44,724 nucleotides of DNA from positions 20,117 to 64,840 of the forward strand of contig JAHDEJ010000031.1 of NCBI GenBank assembly GCA_020628865.1, written 5' to 3'. The stretch is from Acidimicrobiales bacterium. Lineage in GTDB: Bacteria; Actinomycetota; Acidimicrobiia; Acidimicrobiales; SHLQ01. Shown here piece after piece: positions 15,849 through 24,240 of the stretch; position 1 is the stretch's first letter; each line of letters starts with the position of its first letter. The position numbers were made by a program, and so were the translations under genes. A model generated the notes under the pieces. It saw only the letters and a list, made by a program, of their open reading frames with translations. It was not told the origin of the DNA and made no database searches.

Positions 15849-16910
15849 TCAGGCGAGCACAACCAGATCGTCGACGTGGACCACCACGCCGACATGGTCG
15901 GGCAGGTCGGTGCTGCTGACCCGGACGATGCCCTTGGCGAACACCTCGCCGGTCGGGTCGGCCACCTCGATCGGATCCCGCCGGTCGAACTCGCCAACCG
16001 CAGCGACCACGCCGGCGGCAAGCAGCGACCGGCCGCCCTGCTCGAGAGCGTTCCGTGCCCCCTCGTCCACCGTGAGCGTGGCGACGGATGGCATGGCAAA
16101 ACCGATCCACACCTTGCGAGCCGAGAGCCTGGTGGGCCGGGGCACGACCGACGTGCCCACACCCGGGGTTCCGGCAACGGCAGCGGAAATCACGTCGGCG
16201 CGGTCCGCCTGAGCGATCACCGTCCGCACCCCACTCCACGCGGCGATCCGAGCGGCGGTGAGCTTCGACGCCATCCCACCCGATCCGCGGACGGTCCCGC
16301 TGGCACCGGCAGCATCGAGGAGCTGGCGATCGAACTCGACGATCTCCTCGATGAGCGACGCGCTCGGATCGTGCCGGGGATCGGCCGTGAGGACACCCTC
16401 GGTGTCGGTCAGCAGGACGAGAACCTCGGCGGACACCAACGACGCAACCAACGAAGCGATGCGGTCGTTGTCGCCGAAGCGAATCTCCTCATCGGTGACC
16501 GCGTCGTTCTCGTTCACGACCGGAACCACGCCCAACTCCAGCAGCCGGCTCAGCGTGGCTCGGGCATGCAGGTACTGGCGACGATCCCCGAAGTTGTGTG
16601 GGGCCAACAGAATCTGTCCGCTGCTCAGGCCGTGCCGCTTGAGCGCAGCGGACCAGGTGCGGTGCAGCACCGGATGGCCCACGGACGACGCGGCCTGCAA
16701 CGTGACGGCGTCGGTGGGCCGATCGGTGGCGTCCATGCCCAGTTCGGGCAGACCGGCGGCAATCGCCCCGGAGGTGACCAGCACGACCCGGTGTCCGGCT
16801 GTGCGAAGGTCGGCGACGCCCGCAGCGACGCGTTCGATGGCCGCTTCGTCGATCTGACCGGATGCATCGGTGAGCGACGACGTGCCGACTTTGACCACCG
16901 CGGTGGTCAC
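15849..16910 (-). CDS. proB: Glutamate 5-kinase
   Basis: ProB phosphorylates glutamate to gamma-glutamyl phosphate, the first step of proline synthesis. The 353-residue protein has an amino-acid-kinase fold with VVKVGTSSLTD at the N-terminus, VTSGAIAAG, then VPVVNENDAVTDEEIRFGDN in the substrate region and GTVRGSGGMASKLTAARIA. A C-terminal PUA-like region (from about residue 265) matches bacterial ProB. GTG 16910 overlaps the obgE stop in a GTGA arrangement, so translation is coupled. The order rplU-rpmA-obgE-proB is common in actinobacteria; there proA usually follows, whereas here the next same-strand gene is the ProA-like one 4 kb away. Confidence 0.93.
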   Translation of the reverse strand: MTTAVVKVGTSSLTDASGQIDEAAIERVAAGVADLRTAGHRVVLVTSGAIAAGLPELGMDATDRPTDAVTLQAASSVGHPVLHRTWSAALKRHGLSSGQILLAPHNFGDRRQYLHARATLSRLLELGVVPVVNENDAVTDEEIRFGDNDRIASLVASLVSAEVLVLLTDTEGVLTADPRHDPSASLIEEIVEFDRQLLDAAGASGTVRGSGGMASKLTAARIAAWSGVRTVIAQADRADVISAAVAGTPGVGTSVVPRPTRLSARKVWIGFAMPSVATLTVDEGARNALEQGGRSLLAAGVVAAVGEFDRRDPIEVADPTGEVFAKGIVRVSSTDLPDHVGVVVHVDDLVVLA

Positions 16911-18160
16911 ACGCCCTCTTCCTCGTACTCGAAGGCCAGGTCGCCGATGTGCACCAGGTCGCCCTCCTTCGCTCCCGCCTTTCGCAGCGCCTTGTTGACG
17001 CCAAGCGATTCGAGCCGCCGATGGGCGTGTTCGAGCGCCGCTGGATCGGTGAGATCCGAGAGACGGACCGCCTTCAGCGCCGGGCGTCCGAGCACCTCGT
17101 AGGCGTTCTCGCCGATTCGCTCGACGCTGATGGTCTCGGCCAACGGTCGGTGGATGACGAACTCGGTGGCCGCATCCTCGGCTTCGGCGGCACGAGCGGT
17201 GCGCACCGCATCGGCCATCTGACCGACCAGTTCGTTGATGCCCGTGCCGTCGACCGAGGAGATCACCAGACCGTCGTAGGAGACGTCGGGCCCGGCGATG
17301 TCGGCCCGTGAGGCCACGACGATGCGGGGACGATCGAGCAGATCGGGCTGGTATTCACCCAGCTCGTGCAGGAGCGCCCGCTCCTGTTCGACCGGATCGA
17401 CGCCCTCCCACGACGCGAGATCGAGCAGCAGCACCAACACCCGGGCGCGCTCGACGTGACGCAGGAACTGATGCCCAAGCCCCTTGCCGTCGGCCGCACC
17501 CTCGATCAGGCCGGGGATGTCGGCAACGACCATCTCGAAGTTCTCTTCCTCGATGCGAACGACACCGAGGTTGGGCACCAACGTGGTGAACGGATAGTTG
17601 GCGATCTTCGGCTTGGCCCGCGAGATCCGGCTGATCAGCGTGCTCTTGCCCACGTTGGGGAACCCGACAAGGGCCACGTCGGCCACGAGCTTGAGTTCGA
17701 GGCGGAGCCAACGCTCCTCGCCCTCTTCACCCTGCTCGGCGAACGCCGGAGCGCGTCGCTTGTTGGAGAGGAAGCGGGCATTGCCCTTGCCACCCTCACC
17801 GCCGGCGGCCGCACGCCACCGGTCGCCGTGGTTCGCCAGATCGGCGAGGAGGTTGCCGTCGAAGTCGTAGACCGAGGTTCCCTCGGGAACCGGCACGATA
17901 AGGTCGTCGGCCGACGCTCCGTGCTTCTTCGCTCCGGTGCCGTGCTTGCCGTGGGAGCCCTTGCGGTGCGGGTGATCCCGGAACGAGATCAGCGACGCGG
18001 TGTTGTGGTCGGCGACGAGCCAGATGCTCCCGCCGTTGCCACCATCACCGCCGTCGGGGCCGCCCTTCGAGACATGCGCTTCGCGCCGAAAGGAGACGCA
18101 TCCTGCGCCTCCGTTTCCGCCTTCGACATTCAGATTGCACTCGTCGACGAAATTGCTCAT
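16907..18160 (-). CDS. obgE: Obg/CgtA-family GTPase
   Basis: The 417-residue protein has the three Obg parts: the glycine-rich Obg fold (GGDGGNGGSIWLVADHNTAS), the G domain with P-loop GFPNVGKST and DIPGLIEGA, and a C-terminal OCT domain seen as FVIHRPLAETISVERIGENA. The OCT domain is characteristic of Gram-positive Obg. It acts in 50S ribosome assembly and stress signalling. The gene lies 19 nt after rpmA and overlaps proB at its 3' end, so it belongs to the rplU-rpmA-obgE-proB operon. No separate promoter or strong ribosome-binding site is visible before ATG 18160. Confidence 0.95.
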   Translation of the reverse strand: MSNFVDECNLNVEGGNGGAGCVSFRREAHVSKGGPDGGDGGNGGSIWLVADHNTASLISFRDHPHRKGSHGKHGTGAKKHGASADDLIVPVPEGTSVYDFDGNLLADLANHGDRWRAAAGGEGGKGNARFLSNKRRAPAFAEQGEEGEERWLRLELKLVADVALVGFPNVGKSTLISRISRAKPKIANYPFTTLVPNLGVVRIEEENFEMVVADIPGLIEGAADGKGLGHQFLRHVERARVLVLLLDLASWEGVDPVEQERALLHELGEYQPDLLDRPRIVVASRADIAGPDVSYDGLVISSVDGTGINELVGQMADAVRTARAAEAEDAATEFVIHRPLAETISVERIGENAYEVLGRPALKAVRLSDLTDPAALEHAHRRLESLGVNKALRKAGAKEGDLVHIGDLAFEYEEEGV

Positions 18161-18179
18161 TCGCCGAGCCCGGCTTCGA

Positions 18180-18431
18180 TCAGTCCGTGAGGATGTCGAC
18201 CAGCTTGCGGCCGTGCCGCGAGCCGAACTTCACGACACCGTCGCTGAGCGCGAAAAGGGTGTCATCGCCACCTCGACCCACGTTGAGGCCGGGATGGAAC
18301 TTCGTGCCCCGCTGGCGGACGAGGATCGAGCCGGCGGTGACCTGGCCACCGTCGTACACCTTCACGCCGAGGCGCTGTGCGTTTGAATCGCGGCCGTTCC
18401 GTGTGGAACCGCCACCCTTGGTCTTCGACAT
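18180..18431 (-). CDS. rpmA: Large-subunit ribosomal protein L27
   Basis: The 83-residue protein begins [20 protein letters not shown] and contains [15 protein letters not shown], both L27 hallmarks; the N-terminus reaches the peptidyl-transferase centre in other bacteria. A good Shine-Dalgarno sequence (GAGGAG) precedes ATG 18431, unlike the leaderless rplU upstream. It is the second gene of the operon and sits 18 nt after rplU. Confidence 0.97.
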   Translation of the reverse strand: MSKTKGGGSTRNGRDSNAQRLGVKVYDGGQVTAGSILVRQRGTKFHPGLNVGRGGDDTLFALSDGVVKFGSRHGRKLVDILTD

Positions 18432-18449
18432 GGTGTCTCCTCTTCCCCG

Positions 18450-18755
18450 TCAGCTGGCCTTGATCGAGGTGATCTCGATCTTGCTCAGCGCCTGACGATG
18501 GCCCCAGCGCTTGCGCTGGTTGGACTTGTTCTTGTAGGTGAACCCGTTGATCTTCTTGCCACGGGTGTCTTCGAGAACCTTGAAACCGACCGAAGCCTTG
18601 GAGAGCTGGTCGGGCGTGGCGAGAACGGTCCCACCATCAACGAGCAGGATGGGGGTCAGCGAGTCGTCGGCGCCTTCAGCGAGACGATTGACTTCGAGGA
18701 CCTGGCCCTGCTCCACGCGGTACTGGCGACCGCCGGTCTTGATCACGGCATACAT
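18450..18755 (-). CDS. rplU: Large-subunit ribosomal protein L21
   Basis: The 101-residue protein begins MYAVIKTGGRQYRVEQGQ and ends in the L21 pattern with YKNKSNQRKRWGHRQ. L21 binds 23S rRNA in the large subunit. ATG 18755 is set by the family N-terminus and by TAAGGT, which ends 7 nt upstream; a longer in-frame extension would overlap the acyl-CoA dehydrogenase gene. It is the first gene of rplU-rpmA-obgE-proB and is predicted leaderless. Confidence 0.96.
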   Translation of the reverse strand: MYAVIKTGGRQYRVEQGQVLEVNRLAEGADDSLTPILLVDGGTVLATPDQLSKASVGFKVLEDTRGKKINGFTYKNKSNQRKRWGHRQALSKIEITSIKAS

Positions 18756-18762
18756 GTTGCCA

Positions 18763-18768
18763 ACCTTA
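18763..18768 (-). promoter_or_regulatory. -10 box of the rplU operon, predicted leaderless
   Basis: TAAGGT on the minus strand ends 7 nt before ATG 18755. It lies in the 16-nt gap after the acyl-CoA dehydrogenase stop and gives the ribosomal operon its own promoter. Confidence 0.55.
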
Positions 18769-18771
18769 CCG

Positions 18772-19971
18772 TCAGGAGGTCTGGGTTCCGACCTTGAGTT
18801 CCCGGAAGGGCACGCCCTTGTCGGCCGACGGCTCACGCGGGAGCCCGAGCACCCGGTCGCCGATGATGTTTCGCTGCACCTCGTCGGTGCCGCCGGCGAT
18901 GCCTGCCTGAAAGCTGTTGAGCACGCGGAGGTGCATCGATTCGGCCTGGTCGCCCTCGAGCTCCCACGCGGTCGCCTCGGTGCCCATGATGTTCTGGGCG
19001 ATTTCCCGGAAGTACCAGAAGATCTGTGAGCCGAACAGCTTGCCGAGCGATCCGCCGGGTCCAGGGGCCTTGCCGGCCTTCATCTCGGCCCGGGCGCGCA
19101 TGGCGACCATCGCCTTCGTGGTCTCCATCGCATAGAGCTTCATGAGCTGGTCGCGCACGACCGGGTCGCCGATACGACCGTTCTTGACGGCGATCTCCTT
19201 CAGCGTGGCGTAGTTCGGCTGGCGGAGACTGCCGCCTCCGAGCGATCCGATGGCCACCCGCTCGTACATGAGCATGGCCGTGGCCTGGTTCCAGCCGTTG
19301 TTCAACTCGCCGAGGAGGTTCTCCTTCGGAACCCGCAGGTCGGTGAAGAACACCTCGTTGAAGTGGGTGCCGCCGTCGATCTGATGAATCGGTCGAATCT
19401 CGACGCCGGGGGCTCGCATGTCGACGATGAACATCGAGATGCCGGCGTGCTTGACGACGTCGGGGTTGGTTCGGGCGATCAGCACGCCGTAGTCGGACTT
19501 GTGGGCGAGCGTGGTCCACACCTTCTGGCCGTTGATGATCCACTCGTCGCCGTCGAGTTCGGCCTTCGTCTGCAGGCTGGCCACATCGGAACCGGCACCG
19601 GGCTCGGAGAACATCTGGCACCACATCGTCGTGCCGGAGATGTTGTCCGGCATGTAGGTCCGCTTCTGCTCCTCGGTGCCGAAATCGTTGAGCACCGGCA
19701 GGCACATGCCCTGCGAGATGACGAACTCGCTGTCCGGACTGCCGAACTTGGCCTTCTCGGCCCGCCAGATCCGGTCGTGATCGCGGCTCAGACCCGCTCC
19801 GCCGTACGCCTCGTCGAACACGATGCCGCCGAAGCCGGCCTCTGCGGCCTGCGCCAGGAACGCCTTCGCTCCCCCGAAGCCGCCGGACGTGTCGGCGGAC
19901 TCGAGAAACTCCCGACATCGGGCGGCAAACGCCTCTGCATCAGCCTCGGAAAGTGTCGCGCTGTCGCTCAT
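18772..19971 (-). CDS. Acyl-CoA dehydrogenase
   Basis: The 399-residue flavoenzyme has the usual three-domain acyl-CoA dehydrogenase layout. Visible motifs are MWCQMFSEPGAGSDVASLQT (the FAD/substrate loop), the middle-domain QKVWTTLAHKSDYGVLIART and the C-terminal AGGTDEVQRNIIGDRVLGLP. It oxidises acyl-CoA to enoyl-CoA using an electron-transfer flavoprotein; chain specificity is unclear. ATG 19971 gives the family-like N-terminus; an in-frame ATG at 20013 would add 14 residues but begins inside the palindrome at 19999-20018. That palindrome suggests repressor control. Confidence 0.88.
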   Translation of the reverse strand: MSDSATLSEADAEAFAARCREFLESADTSGGFGGAKAFLAQAAEAGFGGIVFDEAYGGAGLSRDHDRIWRAEKAKFGSPDSEFVISQGMCLPVLNDFGTEEQKRTYMPDNISGTTMWCQMFSEPGAGSDVASLQTKAELDGDEWIINGQKVWTTLAHKSDYGVLIARTNPDVVKHAGISMFIVDMRAPGVEIRPIHQIDGGTHFNEVFFTDLRVPKENLLGELNNGWNQATAMLMYERVAIGSLGGGSLRQPNYATLKEIAVKNGRIGDPVVRDQLMKLYAMETTKAMVAMRARAEMKAGKAPGPGGSLGKLFGSQIFWYFREIAQNIMGTEATAWELEGDQAESMHLRVLNSFQAGIAGGTDEVQRNIIGDRVLGLPREPSADKGVPFRELKVGTQTS

Positions 19972-19998
19972 GTGGAACGTGCCCCCGTCGATCGAAAA

Positions 19999-20018
19999 AC
20001 TGTATGACTCCATACAGT
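19999..20018. promoter_or_regulatory. Perfect inverted repeat, likely operator for the divergent acyl-CoA dehydrogenase/cyclase pair
   Basis: ACTGTATG (19999-20006) and CATACAGT (20011-20018) are perfect inverted copies with a 4-bp ACTC spacer. The site lies 27 bp before the dehydrogenase ATG, and its arms contain possible minus-strand -10 boxes (TACAGT, TACTGT). This geometry is typical of TetR- or GntR-type operators. The binding protein is not identified, and none is encoded in the window that I recognise. Confidence 0.6.
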
Positions 20019-20080
20019 ATGGCGGACAACGGTTGGGTTTGCCGTACCGCACCCGATGACGGATGATTTGGCCGGGTCAC

Positions 20081-20085
20081 GGAGG
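20081..20085 (+). promoter_or_regulatory. Shine-Dalgarno GGAGG deciding a TTG start
   Basis: GGAGG lies 5 nt before TTG 20091. An ATG at 20056 is in another frame, and no in-frame ATG or GTG lies close enough, so this site supports the TTG start of the cyclase/ATPase gene. Confidence 0.7.
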
Positions 20086-20090
20086 CTGTT

Positions 20091-22742
20091 TTGGATTCTG
20101 AAACTCAGACACCGGACATCCCCGTCGGGGTCGTCACGGTCATGTTCACCGATGTGGTCGGTTCAACGCGCCTGTGGGCCGCCGACGTGGAGGGCACGTC
20201 ACGGTCGCTCGTCATCCACGACGACATCGTCCGTGGCGCCATGGAAGGCCACGGCGGCTACGTGTTCGGCACCGCCGGCGACAGCTTCCGCGGCGCCTTC
20301 GAGCGCCCTGAGGACGCCGTGAGCGCATCGATCGAGGTCCAACGCCGCCTCGCCGAGGCCGACTGGGCCGACGGACCCCAGCTCACCATCCGCATCGGCC
20401 TGCACTCGGGCCGCGTCACCAGCCGCGACGGGGACTACTTCGGCCCCGTTCCCAACACCGCATCACGCATCGAAGCGCTCGGCCACGGCGGCCAGATCCT
20501 CATGAGCGACTCCGTGCGTGTCGGCATCGAAACGCCAACCAGCTGGCTCGGCGAACATCGCCTGCGCGACGTGCCCGAACCGATGGCCATCCATCAGGTG
20601 GGCACCGACCCGTTCCCGCCACTGCGCGTCATCGACCCCTCGCTGTCCACCCTCCCGAACGCCGGCGCACCGATCATCGGACGCGACCGGGAAATGGCCC
20701 AGGTCCGCGGCCTCATCGACAACTCCGCACTCATCACGCTCACCGGCATCGGCGGTTGCGGCAAGACCAAGCTTGCGCTCGAGATCGCGTACCAGGAGCT
20801 GCCCAGCCGTCCCGGCGGCTGCTACTTCGCCGATCTCTCCGCCGTCGCCGACGGCGCCGAGCTTCCGGCCGCGCTCGCCCGCGCCGTTCGACTCACCACC
20901 AGCGGCGCCGACACCCTCGGCCAGATCGTCGACCACCTCGCCCCCCGATCCGCGCTGCTGATCCTCGACAACTGCGAGCACATCCTCGACGAATGTGCGA
21001 GCTTCGCCGAGCAGCTCATGGCCCGCGGCAGCTCCACCGTGCTCCTCGCCACCAGCCGCCAGCGGCTCGACGTGCCGGGTGAACACGCCATCGCCGTGCC
21101 ACCGCTCGAACAGGACGCCAACGGTGCCGCCGTGCAGCTGTTCCTCGAACGGGCGGCCGAAGCGAACCCGACCGTGGAGCTCGACGGCGCCGACCGATCC
21201 GTCATCGCCGAGATCTGCGGCCACCTCGACGGCATGCCGCTCGCCATCGAGCTCGCCGCCGCCCGAGTCGCCATCCTGAACCCGAAGGAAATCCTTTCGC
21301 GCATGGAGGACCGCTTCCGGCTGCTGTCCGGCGGACGCGGCCGCAACAAGCGGCGAACCCTCCAAGCCACCCTGGACTGGAGTTACGACCTCCTCGACGA
21401 CGACGAGAAGGACTTCTTCCGCCGCTGCGGCACGTTCGTCGGAACATTCGACCTGCCCGCCGCCATCGCGATCTCCGGATTCGACGAGTACCTGGCGATG
21501 GATCTCCTCCAGTCGCTCGTCAACAAGTCCCTCATCTCCGCCGAGGAGACCGACGGCCAGAGCCGCTTCCGGCTGCTCGAAACCGTCCGCATCTACGCCG
21601 GCGAACAACTCGACCGCTCGGGCACTGTGGCGGAAGCACGCGACGAACACCTCGTCCACTATCACCGTCTGGTCACCACCTCCGAGTGGTCCGAGGCGTG
21701 CGACCTGGACCGCAGCTACCGGCTCAGCGCCGAATGGTCGAACGTGGCCTCCGCCCTCGAATGGGCGGCCGCCAAGGACGACTGGCACGCCGCCACGGAG
21801 ATGGCGTTCGGTTGCCAGGGCATGTGGGAAACGCAGATCACGGCGACGGAAGGCCACCGCTGGCTCAGCCAGATCATGCCGAACATCCCGCCGGAGCTCA
21901 CCGACGCAACCGAAGGCCTCCGCTTCTCGCACGCACAGATCGTGATGCAGCTCGACGACTTCGAACTGGCGCGGCAGATCTTCTCCGAAATCACCGAGAT
22001 GGAATCGCCGAACCAGCAGGCGCAAGCACTCGGAATCATGGCATTCGTCGTCAACCGGCAGGGCATCGACCAGTCCCAGGCGCTGCTCGCCCGAGCCAAC
22101 GAGCTCATCGACGGCGGCGACGTGGGCCCCGGCGCCCGGTGCTCCGCACTCTGGACGAGCGGCATCCTCAAGATGTACGCCGCCGACTTCGACGCCGCGC
22201 TCCCCGACTACGAAGCGGCTCATGCGGCGGCGCTGCAGATCGGCCGCCGTACCTCGCACGTGATCTTCACCGGCCTCTCGCTGGCCAGCGCCCAGATTCT
22301 CACCGGGCGTCCACAGGCCGCCATCGACACGCTCGACAGCAACGACTGGTCGAAGTCCGTCTGGGACTCCTCCCCCATCATCCGGGCCATGGCCCTGATC
22401 GACCTCGGACAGGTGAACGAAGCCGCCGAGCTCGTCGTCTCGTACGGCCAGGAGGCCCTGCTCGGCCGACTCAGCCGCATGGCGAACGACGCGTTGCTCG
22501 GCCTGGCCGGCCTGGCATTGCACCGCGGCGAACAGGACCATGCGTGGGCGCTGCTCGAACAGGCAACCGTGCCTCGCAGCCCGGCCACGATCGGCCTGGC
22601 AGAGGGCCTCGCCGACCGGCTCGGAAAGGGCAAGCGGCTCCGGGACATGCACCGGAATCGCCTTGTGCCGCTCGCCAGCCTCGACGCGTCCGCTGCGCTC
22701 CAGCACGAACTCACTCGGCTCTCCAGCGAGCGCGCCGCCTAG
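20091..22742 (+). CDS. Class III adenylate/guanylate cyclase domain fused to a STAND-type ATPase
   Basis: The 883-residue protein starts with a cyclase homology domain (about 13-180): VMFTDVVGSTRLW with a metal-binding Asp, TAGDSFRGAF with the second Asp, and FGPVPNTASRIEALGHGGQ with the Asn and Arg positions. A P-loop GIGGCGKTKLAL follows near residue 217, Walker B LLILDNCEHIL, and LPLAIELAAARVA, typical of AfsR/NB-ARC-like STAND ATPases. The C-terminal half is helical and TPR-like. Similar mycobacterial proteins end in a LuxR helix-turn-helix, but none is visible here. Key acidic residues look intact, so cyclase activity is possible. A sensor that makes cAMP or cGMP on ligand binding is inference. 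The gene is divergent from the acyl-CoA dehydrogenase and shares its palindrome region. Confidence 0.85.
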   Translation: MDSETQTPDIPVGVVTVMFTDVVGSTRLWAADVEGTSRSLVIHDDIVRGAMEGHGGYVFGTAGDSFRGAFERPEDAVSASIEVQRRLAEADWADGPQLTIRIGLHSGRVTSRDGDYFGPVPNTASRIEALGHGGQILMSDSVRVGIETPTSWLGEHRLRDVPEPMAIHQVGTDPFPPLRVIDPSLSTLPNAGAPIIGRDREMAQVRGLIDNSALITLTGIGGCGKTKLALEIAYQELPSRPGGCYFADLSAVADGAELPAALARAVRLTTSGADTLGQIVDHLAPRSALLILDNCEHILDECASFAEQLMARGSSTVLLATSRQRLDVPGEHAIAVPPLEQDANGAAVQLFLERAAEANPTVELDGADRSVIAEICGHLDGMPLAIELAAARVAILNPKEILSRMEDRFRLLSGGRGRNKRRTLQATLDWSYDLLDDDEKDFFRRCGTFVGTFDLPAAIAISGFDEYLAMDLLQSLVNKSLISAEETDGQSRFRLLETVRIYAGEQLDRSGTVAEARDEHLVHYHRLVTTSEWSEACDLDRSYRLSAEWSNVASALEWAAAKDDWHAATEMAFGCQGMWETQITATEGHRWLSQIMPNIPPELTDATEGLRFSHAQIVMQLDDFELARQIFSEITEMESPNQQAQALGIMAFVVNRQGIDQSQALLARANELIDGGDVGPGARCSALWTSGILKMYAADFDAALPDYEAAHAAALQIGRRTSHVIFTGLSLASAQILTGRPQAAIDTLDSNDWSKSVWDSSPIIRAMALIDLGQVNEAAELVVSYGQEALLGRLSRMANDALLGLAGLALHRGEQDHAWALLEQATVPRSPATIGLAEGLADRLGKGKRLRDMHRNRLVPLASLDASAALQHELTRLSSERAA

Positions 22743-22748
22743 TACGGT
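22743..22748 (+). promoter_or_regulatory. -10 box of the thiolase-like gene, predicted leaderless
   Basis: TACGGT ends 8 nt before ATG 22757 and begins right after the upstream TAG stop. It would give the four-gene operon its own promoter. Confidence 0.4.
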
Positions 22749-22756
22749 CGGTCCGC

Positions 22757-24226
22757 ATGGATCCCCGCACCCCGGTCCTCGTCGGCGCGGCGCAGCACAC
22801 CGCCACGAACACGCCGAACGAGCCCGTCGCCATGATGACGACGGCCGCACGTGCCGCCATCGACGACGCCGACGGCCGTCTGCTCGCCCGGCTGGAAGCC
22901 GTCCGGGTGATTCGGGGCATCAACCCGTACAACGACCCCGGTCGCCTCGTCGCCGACGCCCTCGGCCTCGCCGGCGTGAGCACCGGCCTCACCCAGCACG
23001 GCGGCCAGGAGGCGTACGACCTCGTCAGCGCCACCGCCCTCGACATCGCGAATGGCCACCTCGACGCCGCGCTCGTGTGCGGCGCAGAAACCATGCGCAC
23101 GCGCCGCAAGGACAAATCCGCGGGAGTCCGAAGCACGTACCTGCCGGAGCCGGACGATGCCGCCCCGGACACCTCATACGGTTCGACGGCCCCCTACTGG
23201 GATGACCTCGATACGGCCGCACGGACCAATGTGGCCGTGAACTTCTACGCGATGGCCGAAACGGCGCGTCGACACCGCAACCAGGAATCCCCTGAGGAAC
23301 ATCGGGCGCGGATCAGCGAGCTGTGGGCGGCAGCTGCCGCGGTCGCTGCCGACAACGAACACGCCGTGCTCCGGTCCGCACCGACCGCAGAGCAGATCGG
23401 TACGCCCAGCGATGCGAATCGCATGGTCGCCGACCCGTACCCGAAGCTGATGACGAGCAACGTGAACGTGGACATGGCCGCCGCCGTCGTGCTCTGTACC
23501 GCCGAGGCGGCAACCGCCGCCGGCATCCCCGAGGATCGGTGGGTCTTCCCGCTCGCTGCCTCCGGCGCCCACGATCACTGGCAAACCCGGACCCGATGGG
23601 ACCTCGACCGCTCGCCGGCGATGAGGATCGCCGGCCGCAGCCTGCTGACACACCTCGGCATGGAGATCGACTCGTTCGATCACGTCGACCTCTACTCGTG
23701 CTTCCCCATCGCGATCCAAGTGGCGCAGGAGGAGCTCGGCCAAACGGCGGGAGCGCCGTTCACGATCACCGGCGGACTCACGTTCAACGGCGGCCCGTTC
23801 AACACGTACTGCCTCCATCCGCTCGTGACCGCCGTACACCGGATCCGCGAAACCGGCGGGAGCGCCTTTCTCAGCGGCAACGGCGGCTTCTTCACGAAGC
23901 ACGCGTTCCTGGCGCTCGGCCCCGCCCCCTCCGACCGGCAATTCGAAGTGCTTCGGCCCCAGGACGAGGTCGACGCGCTGCCTTCCCGGCCATTGACGAC
24001 CGAGCCTCCGGCCGCCGGCATCCTCGAGTCGTACACCACCGTGTTCGGCCGAGACGGCAGCCCCGATCACTCCATCGCCGCCGTCCTCGACGCCGACGGG
24101 CGCCGGAGTTGGGCCCGGGTGGTCGACCGCGCCGACATCGAACACCTCCGCTCCACGGACGCCGTCTCGCGATCGGTCCGACTCGATCCCACCGACGGAC
24201 CGATCCCCACCGCCCAGCTCACCTGA
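22757..24226 (+). CDS. Thiolase-like protein without the catalytic cysteines
   Basis: The 489-residue protein has a thiolase fold in the acetyl-CoA acetyltransferase/SCP2-thiolase group: VLVGAAQHT at the N-terminus, and LDAALVCGAETMRTRR aligned with the usual G-G-T-E-S-M region. At the nucleophilic Cys position of true thiolases it reads T-Q-H-G-G-Q-E-A. The GHP histidine motif is N-G-G-P, and the C-terminal C-x-G-G-G is replaced by S-G-N-G-G. All three classical catalytic residues therefore appear to be missing. It resembles a recurrent actinobacterial subgroup often named acetyltransferase without proof. It heads an operon with an acyl-CoA synthetase 14 nt downstream, so a role in CoA-thioester binding or in a multi-subunit complex is plausible. 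Confidence 0.8.
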   Translation: MDPRTPVLVGAAQHTATNTPNEPVAMMTTAARAAIDDADGRLLARLEAVRVIRGINPYNDPGRLVADALGLAGVSTGLTQHGGQEAYDLVSATALDIANGHLDAALVCGAETMRTRRKDKSAGVRSTYLPEPDDAAPDTSYGSTAPYWDDLDTAARTNVAVNFYAMAETARRHRNQESPEEHRARISELWAAAAAVAADNEHAVLRSAPTAEQIGTPSDANRMVADPYPKLMTSNVNVDMAAAVVLCTAEAATAAGIPEDRWVFPLAASGAHDHWQTRTRWDLDRSPAMRIAGRSLLTHLGMEIDSFDHVDLYSCFPIAIQVAQEELGQTAGAPFTITGGLTFNGGPFNTYCLHPLVTAVHRIRETGGSAFLSGNGGFFTKHAFLALGPAPSDRQFEVLRPQDEVDALPSRPLTTEPPAAGILESYTTVFGRDGSPDHSIAAVLDADGRRSWARVVDRADIEHLRSTDAVSRSVRLDPTDGPIPTAQLT

Positions 24227-24240
24227 CAGGAACCACACCC

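Noticed and set aside
19972-20052. Longer N-termini for the acyl-CoA dehydrogenase (starts at 20013 or 20052)
   Set aside because: They would start within or beyond the palindrome and lack family similarity; ATG 19971 gives the expected N-terminus. I did not exclude them fully.
22743-22748. A separate terminator or tRNA in the gap before the thiolase-like gene
   Set aside because: The gap is only 14 nt, and no RNA gene fits in this or any other intergenic gap of the window.
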